From Nitrososphaerota archaeon (GTDB lineage: Archaea > Thermoproteota > Nitrososphaeria > Nitrososphaerales > Nitrosopumilaceae): DNA of 40,714 nt. The notes below the pieces were generated by a model. The model was not told where the DNA came from. It did no database searches and worked only from the letters and a program-made list of their open reading frames with translations. Both the position numbers and the translations under genes were made by a program. How positions within the stretch are numbered: position 1 is the stretch's first letter; every line of letters begins with the position of its first letter. Location of the stretch: the NCBI GenBank assembly GCA_022564515.1, contig JADFLH010000009.1, positions 1 to 40,714 of the forward strand, given 5' to 3'. Shown piece after piece: positions 1-7,904 of the stretch.

Positions 1-336
1 GTTGTCACCAAAAATCCAAAGAAACAACATGTTTCCACCAAGATGCATCAAACCTCCATGCATGAAAACTGAGGTTAATAATGTAAGCTCTGGAATTGCG
101 GGACAGTGAATGATATTAATTCCTGTATTAATTCCGCTTATTTCTCCAGTAATGCAACCGGGTACCGCACCCCAGTTCAAGAATAAATTCATTGCTTGCT
201 GATTACTAAATTCAAAAAATTGTCCAGTCACTGCTACTTCCAAAAGGAAAATAATCACGTTGATGGCAATTAAAGCATATGTTAGTTTTGGTTTGAATCC
301 GGGAGGATGAGGATTCTCATCTCTTAAAGGAAACAT
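1..336 (-). CDS. Rhomboid-family intramembrane serine protease, N-terminal part
   Basis: Reading leftward from an ATG at 336, an open frame of 112 codons runs off the window edge. After a short cytoplasmic start (MFPLRDENPHPPG) comes a first membrane helix, a long luminal loop with two cysteines, and then HGGLMHLGGNMLFLWIFGDN. The last stretch matches transmembrane helix 2 of rhomboids, where the His and Asn help form the oxyanion hole. The catalytic GxSG serine and second His should lie beyond position 1 and cannot be seen. Rhomboids cleave membrane-protein substrates within the bilayer; the substrate here is unknown. The gene is divergent from the cupredoxin gene at 423. Family call is secure; activity is not checkable in this window. 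Confidence 0.88.
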   Translation of the reverse strand, partial: MFPLRDENPHPPGFKPKLTYALIAINVIIFLLEVAVTGQFFEFSNQQAMNLFLNWGAVPGCITGEISGINTGINIIHCPAIPELTLLTSVFMHGGLMHLGGNMLFLWIFGDN

Positions 337-360
337 TAATGGATTAGTTCACTCAAAATT

Positions 361-372
361 TGTATAATAATA
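361..372 (+). promoter_or_regulatory. Probable TATA box of the cupredoxin gene
   Basis: An AT-rich TGTATAATAATA stretch lies about 57 bp before the ATG at 423, so transcription starting about 25 bp downstream would leave a short leader of about 30 nt. It is the best TATA-like element in the 86-bp divergent gap. Position and composition only. Confidence 0.4.
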
Positions 373-422
373 TTTGTGCTAAAAAGCCAAGTTTCAAATT
401 CTAATAATAAATTGTTAGAAAA

Positions 423-1367
423 ATGGTTAAAAGCATCCATGATATATCAAAATCAATGAAAATAAAAACATCGACTTTCTTGGGACTTTTTGTTATTATT
501 GCTGGATTAGCTGCAACAATGCCATCAGCATTTGCAGCAGAGGTTAGCGTCCCAGCTGGTTCTGCAGTTCCCGGATGTGAGGATACCAACGAGTGTTGGT
601 TTCCAGCTGATATCTCTATAGGTGTTGGTGAAACAGTTACATGGTCAAATGATGATACTTCTGCTCACACAGTTACAAGTGGTTCTGCTGTAGATGGACC
701 AGATGATATCTTTAATAGTGATTTATTCTTGGCAGGGACTACATTCGAAGTAAAATTTGACACTAAAGGTACATTCCCATACTTCTGTATGGTTCATCCA
801 TGGATGGCTGGAACAGTAATTGTTGGAGAAGCAATGGCTGAAGAAGCTATGATGAGTGGCGTGTACTTAGGTCTGGATATAGATCCTATGTTACCATTTG
901 ATAATACTGCAAATGACATGGTTACACTCTCATTCACTGCAAAATCAGATGAGCTTAAAGGAACTAAAATGACAAGTATGATAATTGATCATCTAGACTA
1001 TAAAGTCATGATATCAAAAGATGGTAACGAGATATGGAGCGATCAGTTCCATGATCATGACGGCAATCTAGAACTCCAAATAACACCTTCTGAAGGAACA
1101 TTTACCAGAACGGAAGCTGAAGAGGTCGGGAGTAGTGAAACTAAAGCATACATGATATCAGGACCAGTCTTTATGGACAACGGTAACTATCAAGTAACTG
1201 CACAAATAGTTGGAATCGAATTCAATCCTTTATCGACTCCTCTTACAGATGACTTTAACATGCAAGTTGTTCCAGAGTTTGGTACCATAACAATGATGAT
1301 TCTTGGTGTATCCATAGTAAGCATCATAGCTATAACAGCAAAATCAAAAATAATTCCAAAACTCTAA
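423..1367 (+). CDS. PEFG-CTERM cupredoxin (plastocyanin-like) surface protein
   Basis: A 314-aa secreted blue-copper protein. Residues 13-39 are a signal peptide (hydrophobic run, then SAFAA|E). Residues 40-135 form a plastocyanin/amicyanin-like domain with the complete type 1 copper set: His82 (SAHTV), Cys122, His125 and Met128 (FCMVHPWM). Cys52 and Cys58 could form a disulfide. Residues 140-280 are a beta-rich domain without a recognised family. The C-terminus is a PEFG-CTERM tail (PEFG at 284-287, hydrophobic helix, basic end), the thaumarchaeal archaeosortase sorting signal, so the protein is probably processed and anchored outside the membrane. A likely role is electron transfer among the many copper enzymes of ammonia oxidisers; that is inference. 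Met12 is an alternative start giving a shorter signal peptide. The gene at 9134 shares the tail but lacks the copper domain. Confidence 0.9.
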   Translation: MVKSIHDISKSMKIKTSTFLGLFVIIAGLAATMPSAFAAEVSVPAGSAVPGCEDTNECWFPADISIGVGETVTWSNDDTSAHTVTSGSAVDGPDDIFNSDLFLAGTTFEVKFDTKGTFPYFCMVHPWMAGTVIVGEAMAEEAMMSGVYLGLDIDPMLPFDNTANDMVTLSFTAKSDELKGTKMTSMIIDHLDYKVMISKDGNEIWSDQFHDHDGNLELQITPSEGTFTRTEAEEVGSSETKAYMISGPVFMDNGNYQVTAQIVGIEFNPLSTPLTDDFNMQVVPEFGTITMMILGVSIVSIIAITAKSKIIPKL

Positions 1368-1370
1368 ACT

Positions 1371-1386
1371 CTTCTTTTCTTTTTTT
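1371..1386 (+). terminator. T-rich terminator after the cupredoxin gene
   Basis: The pyrimidine tract CTTCTTTTCTTTTTTT starts 4 bp after the stop codon. Archaeal RNA polymerase commonly terminates at such T-tracts without a hairpin, and none is visible here. Confidence 0.5.
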
Positions 1387-1429
1387 AACAAAAAATTACT
1401 TGCTGAAAATTTTTGTTCTGTTAAATTCT

Positions 1430-2188
1430 CTATACTCTATTTTTATTATGTGCTATAAATGCAAGCCACGCTGTTGAAAGTGCTAATCCTATGGTTTGAT
1501 GATTATTTAATGGAGGCGCCAATCCCACAATAGCAAATACAAAAAATATTGTCACAGCTACTAACGCAAATTTTGTTAGAGAAACCTTACCAAGCGCTAT
1601 TATACCTCCAAGAATAATCTCAACTAGAATAATAACCACTAAAAATGAATATACTTCATTTGCAGCTAAACCTTCACTTAGGGGGCTAGAAAGTTGAATC
1701 CATCCAATATGTCTGTTAATATTTACAATATGATCCACTGCCCATAGAAAAAGAACAGCGGATATCGAGTATCTAATAACCCACAAGAATTTCAAAAATT
1801 TCTCAGTTTTGGCTTTCTTCCATGTGGAATTGGTCAGAACTAAAAGACCTGCAATACCAATCAAACCTATATCCTGAGGATAGCTCGATGGATACTGCGC
1901 TGTCAATAAAATGACTAATAGGAAAAGAATGACAGCAACAGAAACCCAACGAATCTTTACTCCAGCAAATAATAATGCTGCAAAAATTAGTTCAACTACA
2001 CCAATAGCATAAATCGATGAACTGAGATCCTGAAAGGGAAGAATAACTTTTACTCTTTCTGTTGCAGAAAACCATGTCAAATAAAATTCATGTATGATAA
2101 ATTTATCAATACCAAACCATAAGAAAACTATCCCAAGACCATATCTGGGAAGATCATTGAGATAGACAAAATATTCCTTAACTAACAA
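1430..2188 (-). CDS. DoxX-like integral membrane protein
   Basis: A 252-aa polytopic protein with about eight hydrophobic segments. It looks like two DoxX-like four-helix halves: RYGLGIVFLWFGIDKF in the first and RYSISAVLFLWAVDHI in the second, each opening a repeat unit. DoxX-type proteins are often linked to quinol or thiol redox chemistry, but the function of this subfamily is not known and no cofactor residues are obvious. The start is TTG at 2188, supported by a TATA-like element about 30 bp upstream, implying a leaderless mRNA. It is transcribed alone, convergent with the cupredoxin gene. Confidence 0.65.
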   Translation of the reverse strand: MLVKEYFVYLNDLPRYGLGIVFLWFGIDKFIIHEFYLTWFSATERVKVILPFQDLSSSIYAIGVVELIFAALLFAGVKIRWVSVAVILFLLVILLTAQYPSSYPQDIGLIGIAGLLVLTNSTWKKAKTEKFLKFLWVIRYSISAVLFLWAVDHIVNINRHIGWIQLSSPLSEGLAANEVYSFLVVIILVEIILGGIIALGKVSLTKFALVAVTIFFVFAIVGLAPPLNNHQTIGLALSTAWLAFIAHNKNRV

Positions 2189-2212
2189 CGTGCAGCTAAA
2201 TAAAACCGCACT

Positions 2213-2224
2213 GAAATTTAAATA
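2213..2224 (-). promoter_or_regulatory. TATA box of the DoxX-like gene
   Basis: On the minus strand the sequence TATTTAAATTTC is centred about 30 bp before the TTG start at 2188, the usual spacing for a leaderless archaeal promoter. It is the main support for the TTG start. Confidence 0.55.
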
Positions 2225-2254
2225 AAAATAATGTTTTTTTAAAACAAATTATTG

Positions 2255-3448
2255 CTAAACTAGAATGCTAGTCAGATACATTATCAGCATTCCTACAGCA
2301 ATCCCAGATGCTACTGCTGCACTTGAAAGATTTTTGTCGCCCTCTTCTCGTATCCACCTCAATACGGTGATTATTACTTGGAATATTGCACCTGCTCCTA
2401 TTGATAGAAATACTACGGTCGCAAATGGAGAATAAACAAATCCGCCTACCCATGCACCAAAAATAGCGGGAGCACCTGCAATCATTCCCAATACTGCAAG
2501 CTTTCCTATCAATGCTTTTCCTATCATTGTTTTTTCTCGTGCCATGGGTGCTGCAATGGCAATCCCCTCAGTTGTATTGTGCAAAGCAAATCCCACAATT
2601 AGAAAAGTGCTGAACGCAATTGAGCCAATACCAACAGCTGCTCCGATTGCAAGTCCCTCTCCAAAATTATGCAGTCCAATGCCTATTGCAATCATCAATG
2701 CGACTGCCACAGGTTTTGTAATTCTAGATGATGCTGCTCTTTTTATTAATTTTTCAGCAGTATAGTATAATCCAAGGAAGGTTATTACAATAACTGTAGC
2801 TACAAGTAATACACCGTTAAAGCTCTGAGAAAGATTTTCTTCATAAACGTTAAGCGCCTCTTCAACAGAATCAATACCTAAGAACAGTAAGAGTCCTGCA
2901 GTGAGTGCCAAAAAGAAATGATATTTGTTTTTGCTAATCTTTTTGATAAACGGAAGCCATAGTAATCCGATCATAACAGGTATTATTCCAACATAGGTTC
3001 CTATTATTGCAAAAAATCCAGCAAGCTCAAGACTTGGCTCTAATGCAGGCGCTGCAGCTTCTATTTCTCTTTCAAACCTTGTTCCGTCTTCGATGGTAAG
3101 ACCAATTGTGTAGGGCTCTGCCACATTCCATTTAAAAGGAATTCGTACCACAGCTGACTCGAATCTTTCCAGAAATCTATCAGGTTCTATTGCTGCGGGC
3201 TGAATTCTATCGTTGACATCTGCCATCACAATCTCTACTGGAATCGGTCCGGTGTTTCTTACAGTTGCAAGTATCTCCGAGTCTACAAAATCAACCTTTT
3301 CAATAGTTATCTCAGGTAATGGTACACCGAAATCTAAAAGATCAGAGCCTGGACCAAAGATGTATGCTATCATAAGTATAAGAAACGCAAATGGGATTAC
3401 TCCACTTGCTACCAGTTTGGCTTTTGATGGTTTTCTGCTAAGTTCCAT
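2255..3448 (-). CDS. ZIP-family metal transporter with an extracytoplasmic domain
   Basis: A 397-aa membrane protein. Residues 14-31 are a membrane anchor, 40-130 a beta-rich soluble domain, and 140-397 the ZIP permease. The two ZIP signature helices are intact: HNFGEG at 260-265 and HNTTEG at 290-295, whose His and Glu residues form the binuclear metal site. ZIP proteins import Zn, Fe or Mn into the cytoplasm; the specificity here is not predictable. The extra N-terminal domain is not part of standard ZupT-like proteins and may sense or capture metal. The start overlaps the end of the multicopper oxidase gene by 11 bp, so the two are co-transcribed and probably share control by the palindrome at 4530-4551. 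Confidence 0.88.
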   Translation of the reverse strand: MELSRKPSKAKLVASGVIPFAFLILMIAYIFGPGSDLLDFGVPLPEITIEKVDFVDSEILATVRNTGPIPVEIVMADVNDRIQPAAIEPDRFLERFESAVVRIPFKWNVAEPYTIGLTIEDGTRFEREIEAAAPALEPSLELAGFFAIIGTYVGIIPVMIGLLWLPFIKKISKNKYHFFLALTAGLLLFLGIDSVEEALNVYEENLSQSFNGVLLVATVIVITFLGLYYTAEKLIKRAASSRITKPVAVALMIAIGIGLHNFGEGLAIGAAVGIGSIAFSTFLIVGFALHNTTEGIAIAAPMAREKTMIGKALIGKLAVLGMIAGAPAIFGAWVGGFVYSPFATVVFLSIGAGAIFQVIITVLRWIREEGDKNLSSAAVASGIAVGMLIMYLTSILV

Positions 3449-4496
3449 ATTCTATTTCTGTTTGTGATTTTTGATCTGGGTTGTCCTTAACTATGAATAT
3501 TCCAATCCATCCCTTTTCTGAAAATTCTACTTTGTGAGCATGGAATAGATATTTTCCAGGATATTTATATTCAAATTCCATAATCCCTCTCTCGGTTTGA
3601 GAGAGTGTTATCATGTCGGTGTATGTAGAAGGAACAGTATCAGTTCCCGTAGGATAATAATAATACAAATTGCCATGCAAATGAAGATTGTTTATTGGAT
3701 CAAATTCAAGCATGTTCACTACATATACTCTGATTAATTCATTGGTGTTAATTTGGATTGGATGGTGCTGATAGTAAAATGGAATTGTGTTTGCAGCATA
3801 GAAATTATTTTCAGTATCAAAGTCTGTGTCAAATCCATTAAGAACCATTATCATTTCATCTGCTATAGGTCTGCCTTCTTTTGGATCAACTATGTAAACG
3901 CCATACAGGCCACGTGCAATGTGTTCTTCAAGCGGCATGATATGGCAGTGATATGGGTGAACACCAACAGGATCAGCAAACCATTCATACGTAAATTGTC
4001 CTCCAGGTCCTACTGGTTCGAAAACTCCATCCATTTCAGCGGGATGGATTCCATGAAAGTGCATTGTGTGTTCCCTTGAACCATTATTGATGAATTTTAT
4101 ACGGACAAAGTCACCTTCAGTAACTCTTATCGTTGGGCCTGGAACCGTTCCGTTAAAGGTCCATACATTAAAGAATACCCCTGGTGAGATCTCCATTACT
4201 TTATCGTCTTCTGCAATAATTGTAAATTCTCTCAGAGTGGTACCATCAGGCAACTGTGAAACTCGTCCATAGTTGAACTCTCGCAAATATTTCATTGGAT
4301 CAAATTCCATAGTTGATGCAACGTAAAGAGGATCAATTATCTCACCTGTTGTTTTTACAATAGCTCCAGTATGGGTAACAAAGACTTTCTCCTCTAATTG
4401 TGCATCAATCCCTTCAGAAAATACAAAATAAAGTGTTGATGCTGCAATGATTACAGACATGGATATAATCATAAATCTAGTGCGTGATTTTTCCAT
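3438..4496 (-). CDS. Two-domain multicopper oxidase
   Basis: A 352-aa exported protein with an N-terminal membrane/signal segment (residues 8-26) and two cupredoxin domains. All four His-x-His pairs of a trinuclear copper centre are present: 146/148 (HFHG), 183/185 (HCH), 272/274 (HLHG) and 319/321 (HAH). The type 1 copper is in domain 1 (His143, Cys184, His192); the axial position, where NirK has Met, appears to be Leu197. Domain 2 has no Cys and so no type 1 site. Eight trinuclear histidines argue for an oxygen-reducing laccase-like enzyme, not copper nitrite reductase, although thaumarchaeal two-domain MCOs are often labelled NirK. The substrate is unknown; metal oxidation or a role in ammonia oxidation are possibilities. 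It is the first gene of an operon with the ZIP transporter, suggesting metal homeostasis. Confidence 0.88.
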   Translation of the reverse strand: MEKSRTRFMIISMSVIIAASTLYFVFSEGIDAQLEEKVFVTHTGAIVKTTGEIIDPLYVASTMEFDPMKYLREFNYGRVSQLPDGTTLREFTIIAEDDKVMEISPGVFFNVWTFNGTVPGPTIRVTEGDFVRIKFINNGSREHTMHFHGIHPAEMDGVFEPVGPGGQFTYEWFADPVGVHPYHCHIMPLEEHIARGLYGVYIVDPKEGRPIADEMIMVLNGFDTDFDTENNFYAANTIPFYYQHHPIQINTNELIRVYVVNMLEFDPINNLHLHGNLYYYYPTGTDTVPSTYTDMITLSQTERGIMEFEYKYPGKYLFHAHKVEFSEKGWIGIFIVKDNPDQKSQTEIEYGT

Positions 4497-4519
4497 GATT
4501 TACACTTGAAAATCATCTA

Positions 4520-4532
4520 GTGTATATATAAA
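4520..4532 (-). promoter_or_regulatory. TATA box of the MCO-ZIP operon
   Basis: On the minus strand CTTTATATATACA is a near-consensus archaeal TATA box centred about 30 bp before the ATG at 4496. It predicts an almost leaderless transcript. Its upstream edge overlaps the palindrome at 4530-4551. Confidence 0.75.
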
Positions 4533-4551
4533 GTTAGCCTAGGCTAACTTT
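4530..4551. promoter_or_regulatory. Perfect 22-bp palindrome, probable repressor operator
   Basis: The core AAGTTAGCCTAGGCTAACTT (4531-4550) is perfectly self-complementary, and one more A/T pair on each side extends it to 22 bp. It sits where TFB would contact the BRE, touching the TATA box of the MCO-ZIP operon, so a dimer bound here should block initiation. The GTTAGCCT/AGGCTAAC half-sites resemble those of metal-dependent DtxR/IdeR/MntR repressors, which fits a metal-transport operon. The identity of the regulator is inference. Confidence 0.65.
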
Positions 4552-4684
4552 TTTAGTATAATGCAAATATGTTAGTATACTACAAATTTGGAGGAGTGTG
4601 ATTAATCAAAATAATTCAATTAAATATGCATTGAATCAGTCATCTAGTCTGTAAATCGTGATCGTATACAAGATTGTAAAATTG

Positions 4685-4713
4685 CTGATTAACAGTTCTT
4701 ATCAAATGTTAAT
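4685..4713. repeat. Dispersed 29-bp intergenic repeat, copy 1
   Basis: This stretch matches 16471-16499 at 26 of 29 positions (core TTAACAGTTC, then TATCAAATGT). It has weak dyad ends (TTAACA and TGTTAA). It touches the stop codon of the minus-strand gene that ends at 4713; the second copy lies 10 bp beyond the stop of pyrB, also on the minus strand. The 4497-4712 gap otherwise holds the MCO promoter and a 10-bp TAGTATACTA palindrome at 4573-4582; no gene was seen. Confidence 0.5.
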
Positions 4714-5945
4714 TAAACTCGAATTATTCCTTGCTCAACAAGATGCTTTATTCCAAAAACAAAATCAGCATCGGATATTTGGCCGTCTGCCCACCAGCCA
4801 GCGTTGTTTTTTATCCAAGATGGAATTATCAAATTCTCGCCTCCAATGTCTCTACTTATAGGGATTTTGATTATCTCTTGATTTATCATAAATTCAATAC
4901 CTCTTACAAAGATGTTGTCATCAAGTCTATCTTCTGACCACCATTTTGCATTTGTTTTCATCCATTGTGGAATTAAAATCTCCTCCCCTGGAGTCCATCC
5001 TTCTGCAAAACCCGTTATCAAAAGCTCACCAGTTTCTCTGGGTTCCACCCCAAATGATACATGCCAGTTTCCATACTCATCTATGCGTTGAATAAACTGT
5101 TTGGGTTCACCATTTAAGTAAACATTGAATTTTTCACTATCAGTAAAGTGTGGAAACTCAAAGCTTGCATAAGTTTCAAGAGCAAAGCTAGTTTGTGTTT
5201 TCATAGAAAGCTCAGTACCTTTGTCATTGAATTTTGCGTCATAATACCAACTACCAGAATCATAACGAAAATAAAATTTCTCTGCGTTTCTTTCAGCGTA
5301 TATGGGAACTATCATCGTGTCACTGGGAGCAAAACAGCTATAGTAGTAAATTTCATCTATAATCGAGGGATCAGGATGCATTGAAAAGTTCCTTATCTTG
5401 CCGGGCTCCATTTTTTCAATCATTTCAATGTTTTGTCCCATGTCAAGTATTCCATCAAAACCATGTATTATAGCAAAAACTTTATGTTGTAAACTGGGGA
5501 TTTCCCATTGTTAATTATCCGTCCAGTAAGATGCCCATCTTTATGTTTTATTAGAGTGTCATCATAGATTACCTCAATTTTTAATGGAATTTTTTCAGTA
5601 GTAATGAATGAAATTACAGGTTTTTTGAGGATTGGGAATTGGCTAGTAATCTCTGGAAATTTGATTTTAAATGGTAGTTCTTTTGATGGGAAAATTGTAA
5701 CGTATTCAAATGATTTTGAGATAATCATTTTATCATTTTGTATATTGATCAGTACAGTCGGAATAACAGGAAATTCTTCAGAATTTTTTATTTGCTCCTA
5801 TTACAGTATAAACTCCATTTGCATCAAAGTAGGAAGTTAATTCATCTTCAGGTATCCAAACTTCAGCATATGCAACTTGTTGGATACCAAAGAACACTAA
5901 AAAAATACTCAAAGTCAGGATTATTTTTTTAATAAATGACAGCAA
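4713..5945 (-). pseudogene. Secreted Trp-rich-module protein, broken by two compensating frameshifts
   Basis: Three reading-frame pieces join into one protein. The first, from TTG at 5945, encodes a signal peptide (LLSFIKKIILTLSIFLVFFG, then IQQVAYA) and EVWIPEDELTSYFDANG, and stops at a TGA just after an A6 run near 5786. The second frame carries on through SEEFPVIPTV to NNGKSPVYNIK near 5481. The third resumes with VFAIIHGFDGILDMGQNIEM and continues to 4713. One extra base at the first site and one missing base at the second restore a protein of about 410 aa. The C-terminus has two modules of the IPxWxKxNAxWW...GIxxxI type shared with the gene at 6201. Function unknown; probably a surface protein. 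Both breaks are at homopolymers, so either decay or assembly error is possible. Confidence 0.75.
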
Positions 5946-5974
5946 TTTAAAGAGAACTTAAAATATCTCCCATT

Positions 5975-6181
5975 TTATGTCCATGAACTAGAATCTTTTT
6001 TCCAGATTCTTTTACCATCAACAAAGACTTGGTCTTTTTCCTCAAAAACTGTATGCCATTTTCCATTTGACGGAAAAATTTTGTTCATATGATCAATTTT
6101 TTTATTTGTTGGATATTTGTTCATTAATGCTCCCCATTTCATGTTAGGAATTTTTGGCATTATTTCATTGATGTCTCTCAT
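5975..6181 (-). CDS. Small hypothetical protein (68 aa)
   Basis: A 68-aa basic soluble protein, not recognised. It has no signal peptide or membrane helix and is rich in Lys and Trp, ending in WHTVFEEKDQVFVDGKRIWK plus a short tail, which reads like a small beta-strand domain. The ATG at 6181 is 19 bp after the stop of the 562-aa gene on the same strand, so the two are probably co-transcribed. If the adjacent inverted segment flips, this gene would come under the 319-aa gene's promoter instead. Confidence 0.55.
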   Translation of the reverse strand: MRDINEIMPKIPNMKWGALMNKYPTNKKIDHMNKIFPSNGKWHTVFEEKDQVFVDGKRIWKKDSSSWT

Positions 6182-6200
6182 GATTTATCATCTCTTACTT

Positions 6201-7889
6201 TCAAACTGATATTATACCGTTTGCAATCAAAAATTGTAAACCACCAGCAAAGTCTTTATCAGAAATTAATCCTTCAGCCCACCAACCAGCATTATTTTTA
6301 ACCCAATCAGGGATTACTGATTCACCATCCTGTTGTTTTTCAGTAAGCGGAACTTGAATGATTCCCTCTTTAATCATAAATTCAATGCCAGATGCAAAGT
6401 CCGAATCATCAATTAATCCTTCAGCCCACCAACCAGCGTTGTTTTGAACCCAATCAGGAATTGAAATTGATTTTTGTTCAGGGATGGGTTTTGGAGTTGG
6501 TGTAGTTGTTGGAGCACCTGACCCTACTTCAAGGAGTCCAGAACCAATTCCCGCATAGGTTGATTCATAATTAATTCCAGTTCCAAATACAAGAACATCT
6601 ATCCTGTAGCTTCCTTGGGATGGAATGTTTATTCTTTGAATATCAATTCCTTCCGTGGCTACGATTCCTAGATTGTTAGGATCATCTCCAGTATTTTCAA
6701 ATATTATCTCATTAGAATTTTGGTCAATTACAGTATATGAGTATCGGATGTCTTTAATGAGGTTCCTAGATGGATCAAAAAACGTAAATTCAAATGGTAT
6801 TTCATCGCCTTTGCCATATCTACTATCCCAAGCAATGTTTACGGTAGTTGGCGTTTTTTGAGTTTTTGTTTCTAGATCAACAAGATAAAATTCTTGAGAA
6901 TTTCGTGTAAACGAGCTTTGTGGTACTAATTTGAAAGTGGCTAACTTGTTGTCATAATTCTCAGGACCAAGAACTTGATTGATCCTTTCTAATTCGTTTT
7001 TGGTTACGAGGAAGTGAAGAATGTTTGTATCTTCATAAGAATATGGATCCAATAGCAAAATTCTTTGATCTACTTCAACACTATTCATGTATCCCTTGAA
7101 TTGTATGCCTTCAGCATATGGAGCAAAGCTCTTTGGAACTCTGACTTCTTCGTGAACCAGTGGTACTAATGAAATGTATTCAGGATCCCAATCAAATGGC
7201 ATTTCAAAGTAGATTGAATTGTCCGAATTTTCAAATTTGAAATTGTACACATCATCATAGTAGGTCTTTATAATAACTGGAACTTCAGCTGCAGCGGTTG
7301 GAATTACAAAGTCTTGTTGTTGCGCAACACTCACAAAGGTATCATAGGTTAGACGTTTTGTTATTAGAGTTGTTGGGCTGCTTGCACCTTCAATGTCAAC
7401 TCGAATATTATAAAGACCGCCTTTATCAAAAATTGGCCCTACAATAAGGGGGCTTCCTTCATTTGGAACATAAAGAGCCAGTGGTGCACTCGCATGTTCT
7501 GAGGCAAAGTATTTTGTACATTTCCATAGTTTTAGTTCTGTGCATCCAAGTACAGGGCGAATGTCTAAGTTAAGAACTCCATCTACATCATAAAACAAAT
7601 TTCTGGCTAAGAGTTGACCACTTCGCCAAATTTCAATACGATAAGTTACTTTTTCTAAAGTTATATCTGTTAATGTATCAAAAAATCGTACTTGAATTTT
7701 TGCCTTATCAACCTCACCTACTGTAATATCTGAAGGAGTCAACATTGTACTTACTGTGACTTCCATTCCAGCAAAACTGATTGGAGGTGCTTGGTCTCCT
7801 CCTAAACCGTGACCAAATACATTGTCAACAAAGGTAGGAATAGAAAAAAATACAATTAGGATGAATATTAGTACTAATTTAGATGACAA
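6201..7889 (-). CDS. Large secreted protein with two C-terminal Trp-rich modules
   Basis: A 562-aa exported protein: signal peptide at residues 1-26 (cleavage near NVFG|HG), a long beta-rich ectodomain with two cysteines in [11 protein letters not shown], a Thr/Pro linker near 460-475, then two modules of about 45 aa starting [12 protein letters not shown] and [12 protein letters not shown]. The module recurs at 4713 and 8862 and seems specific to this group; its role is unknown, perhaps cell-envelope binding. There is no PEFG tail. The start is TTG at 7889, about 30 bp from a TATA-like element shared with the divergent gene. The last part of the gene contains one arm of a perfect 123-bp inverted repeat whose other arm lies beyond the divergent gene, so inversion would swap the final 27 codons without breaking the frame. 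Confidence 0.8.
   Translation of the reverse strand: MSSKLVLIFILIVFFSIPTFVDNVFGHGLGGDQAPPISFAGMEVTVSTMLTPSDITVGEVDKAKIQVRFFDTLTDITLEKVTYRIEIWRSGQLLARNLFYDVDGVLNLDIRPVLGCTELKLWKCTKYFASEHASAPLALYVPNEGSPLIVGPIFDKGGLYNIRVDIEGASSPTTLITKRLTYDTFVSVAQQQDFVIPTAAAEVPVIIKTYYDDVYNFKFENSDNSIYFEMPFDWDPEYISLVPLVHEEVRVPKSFAPYAEGIQFKGYMNSVEVDQRILLLDPYSYEDTNILHFLVTKNELERINQVLGPENYDNKLATFKLVPQSSFTRNSQEFYLVDLETKTQKTPTTVNIAWDSRYGKGDEIPFEFTFFDPSRNLIKDIRYSYTVIDQNSNEIIFENTGDDPNNLGIVATEGIDIQRINIPSQGSYRIDVLVFGTGINYESTYAGIGSGLLEVGSGAPTTTPTPKPIPEQKSISIPDWVQNNAGWWAEGLIDDSDFASGIEFMIKEGIIQVPLTEKQQDGESVIPDWVKNNAGWWAEGLISDKDFAGGLQFLIANGIISV
6286..6408 (-). repeat. Perfect 123-bp inverted repeat, left arm
   Basis: The reverse complement of 6286-6408 is identical to 8862-8984 over all 123 bases. 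This arm lies inside the 562-aa gene, from the middle of its first Trp-rich module (DFASGIEF) to NNAG in the second. Identity ends abruptly at both sides, and the coding sequence beyond falls to clearly lower similarity. Identity at every synonymous position indicates recent exchange or conversion. Confidence 0.95.
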
Positions 7890-7898
7890 TTAATTGTC
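7885..7898. promoter_or_regulatory. 14-bp palindrome over the start of the 562-aa gene
   Basis: GACAATTAATTGTC is perfectly self-complementary and overlaps the TTG start codon at 7889 in the gap between two divergent genes. It may be an operator controlling both, or chance in AT-rich DNA. Confidence 0.35.
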
Positions 7899-7904
7899 GT
7901 TGAT

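Noticed and set aside
3438-4496. NirK-type copper nitrite reductase
   Set aside because: Four intact His-x-His pairs indicate a trinuclear oxidase centre; NirK has only the type 2 copper ligands.
4573-4582. TAGTATACTA palindrome as an operator
   Set aside because: Only 10 bp, in AT-rich DNA, and more than 70 bp from the nearest start; chance is likely.
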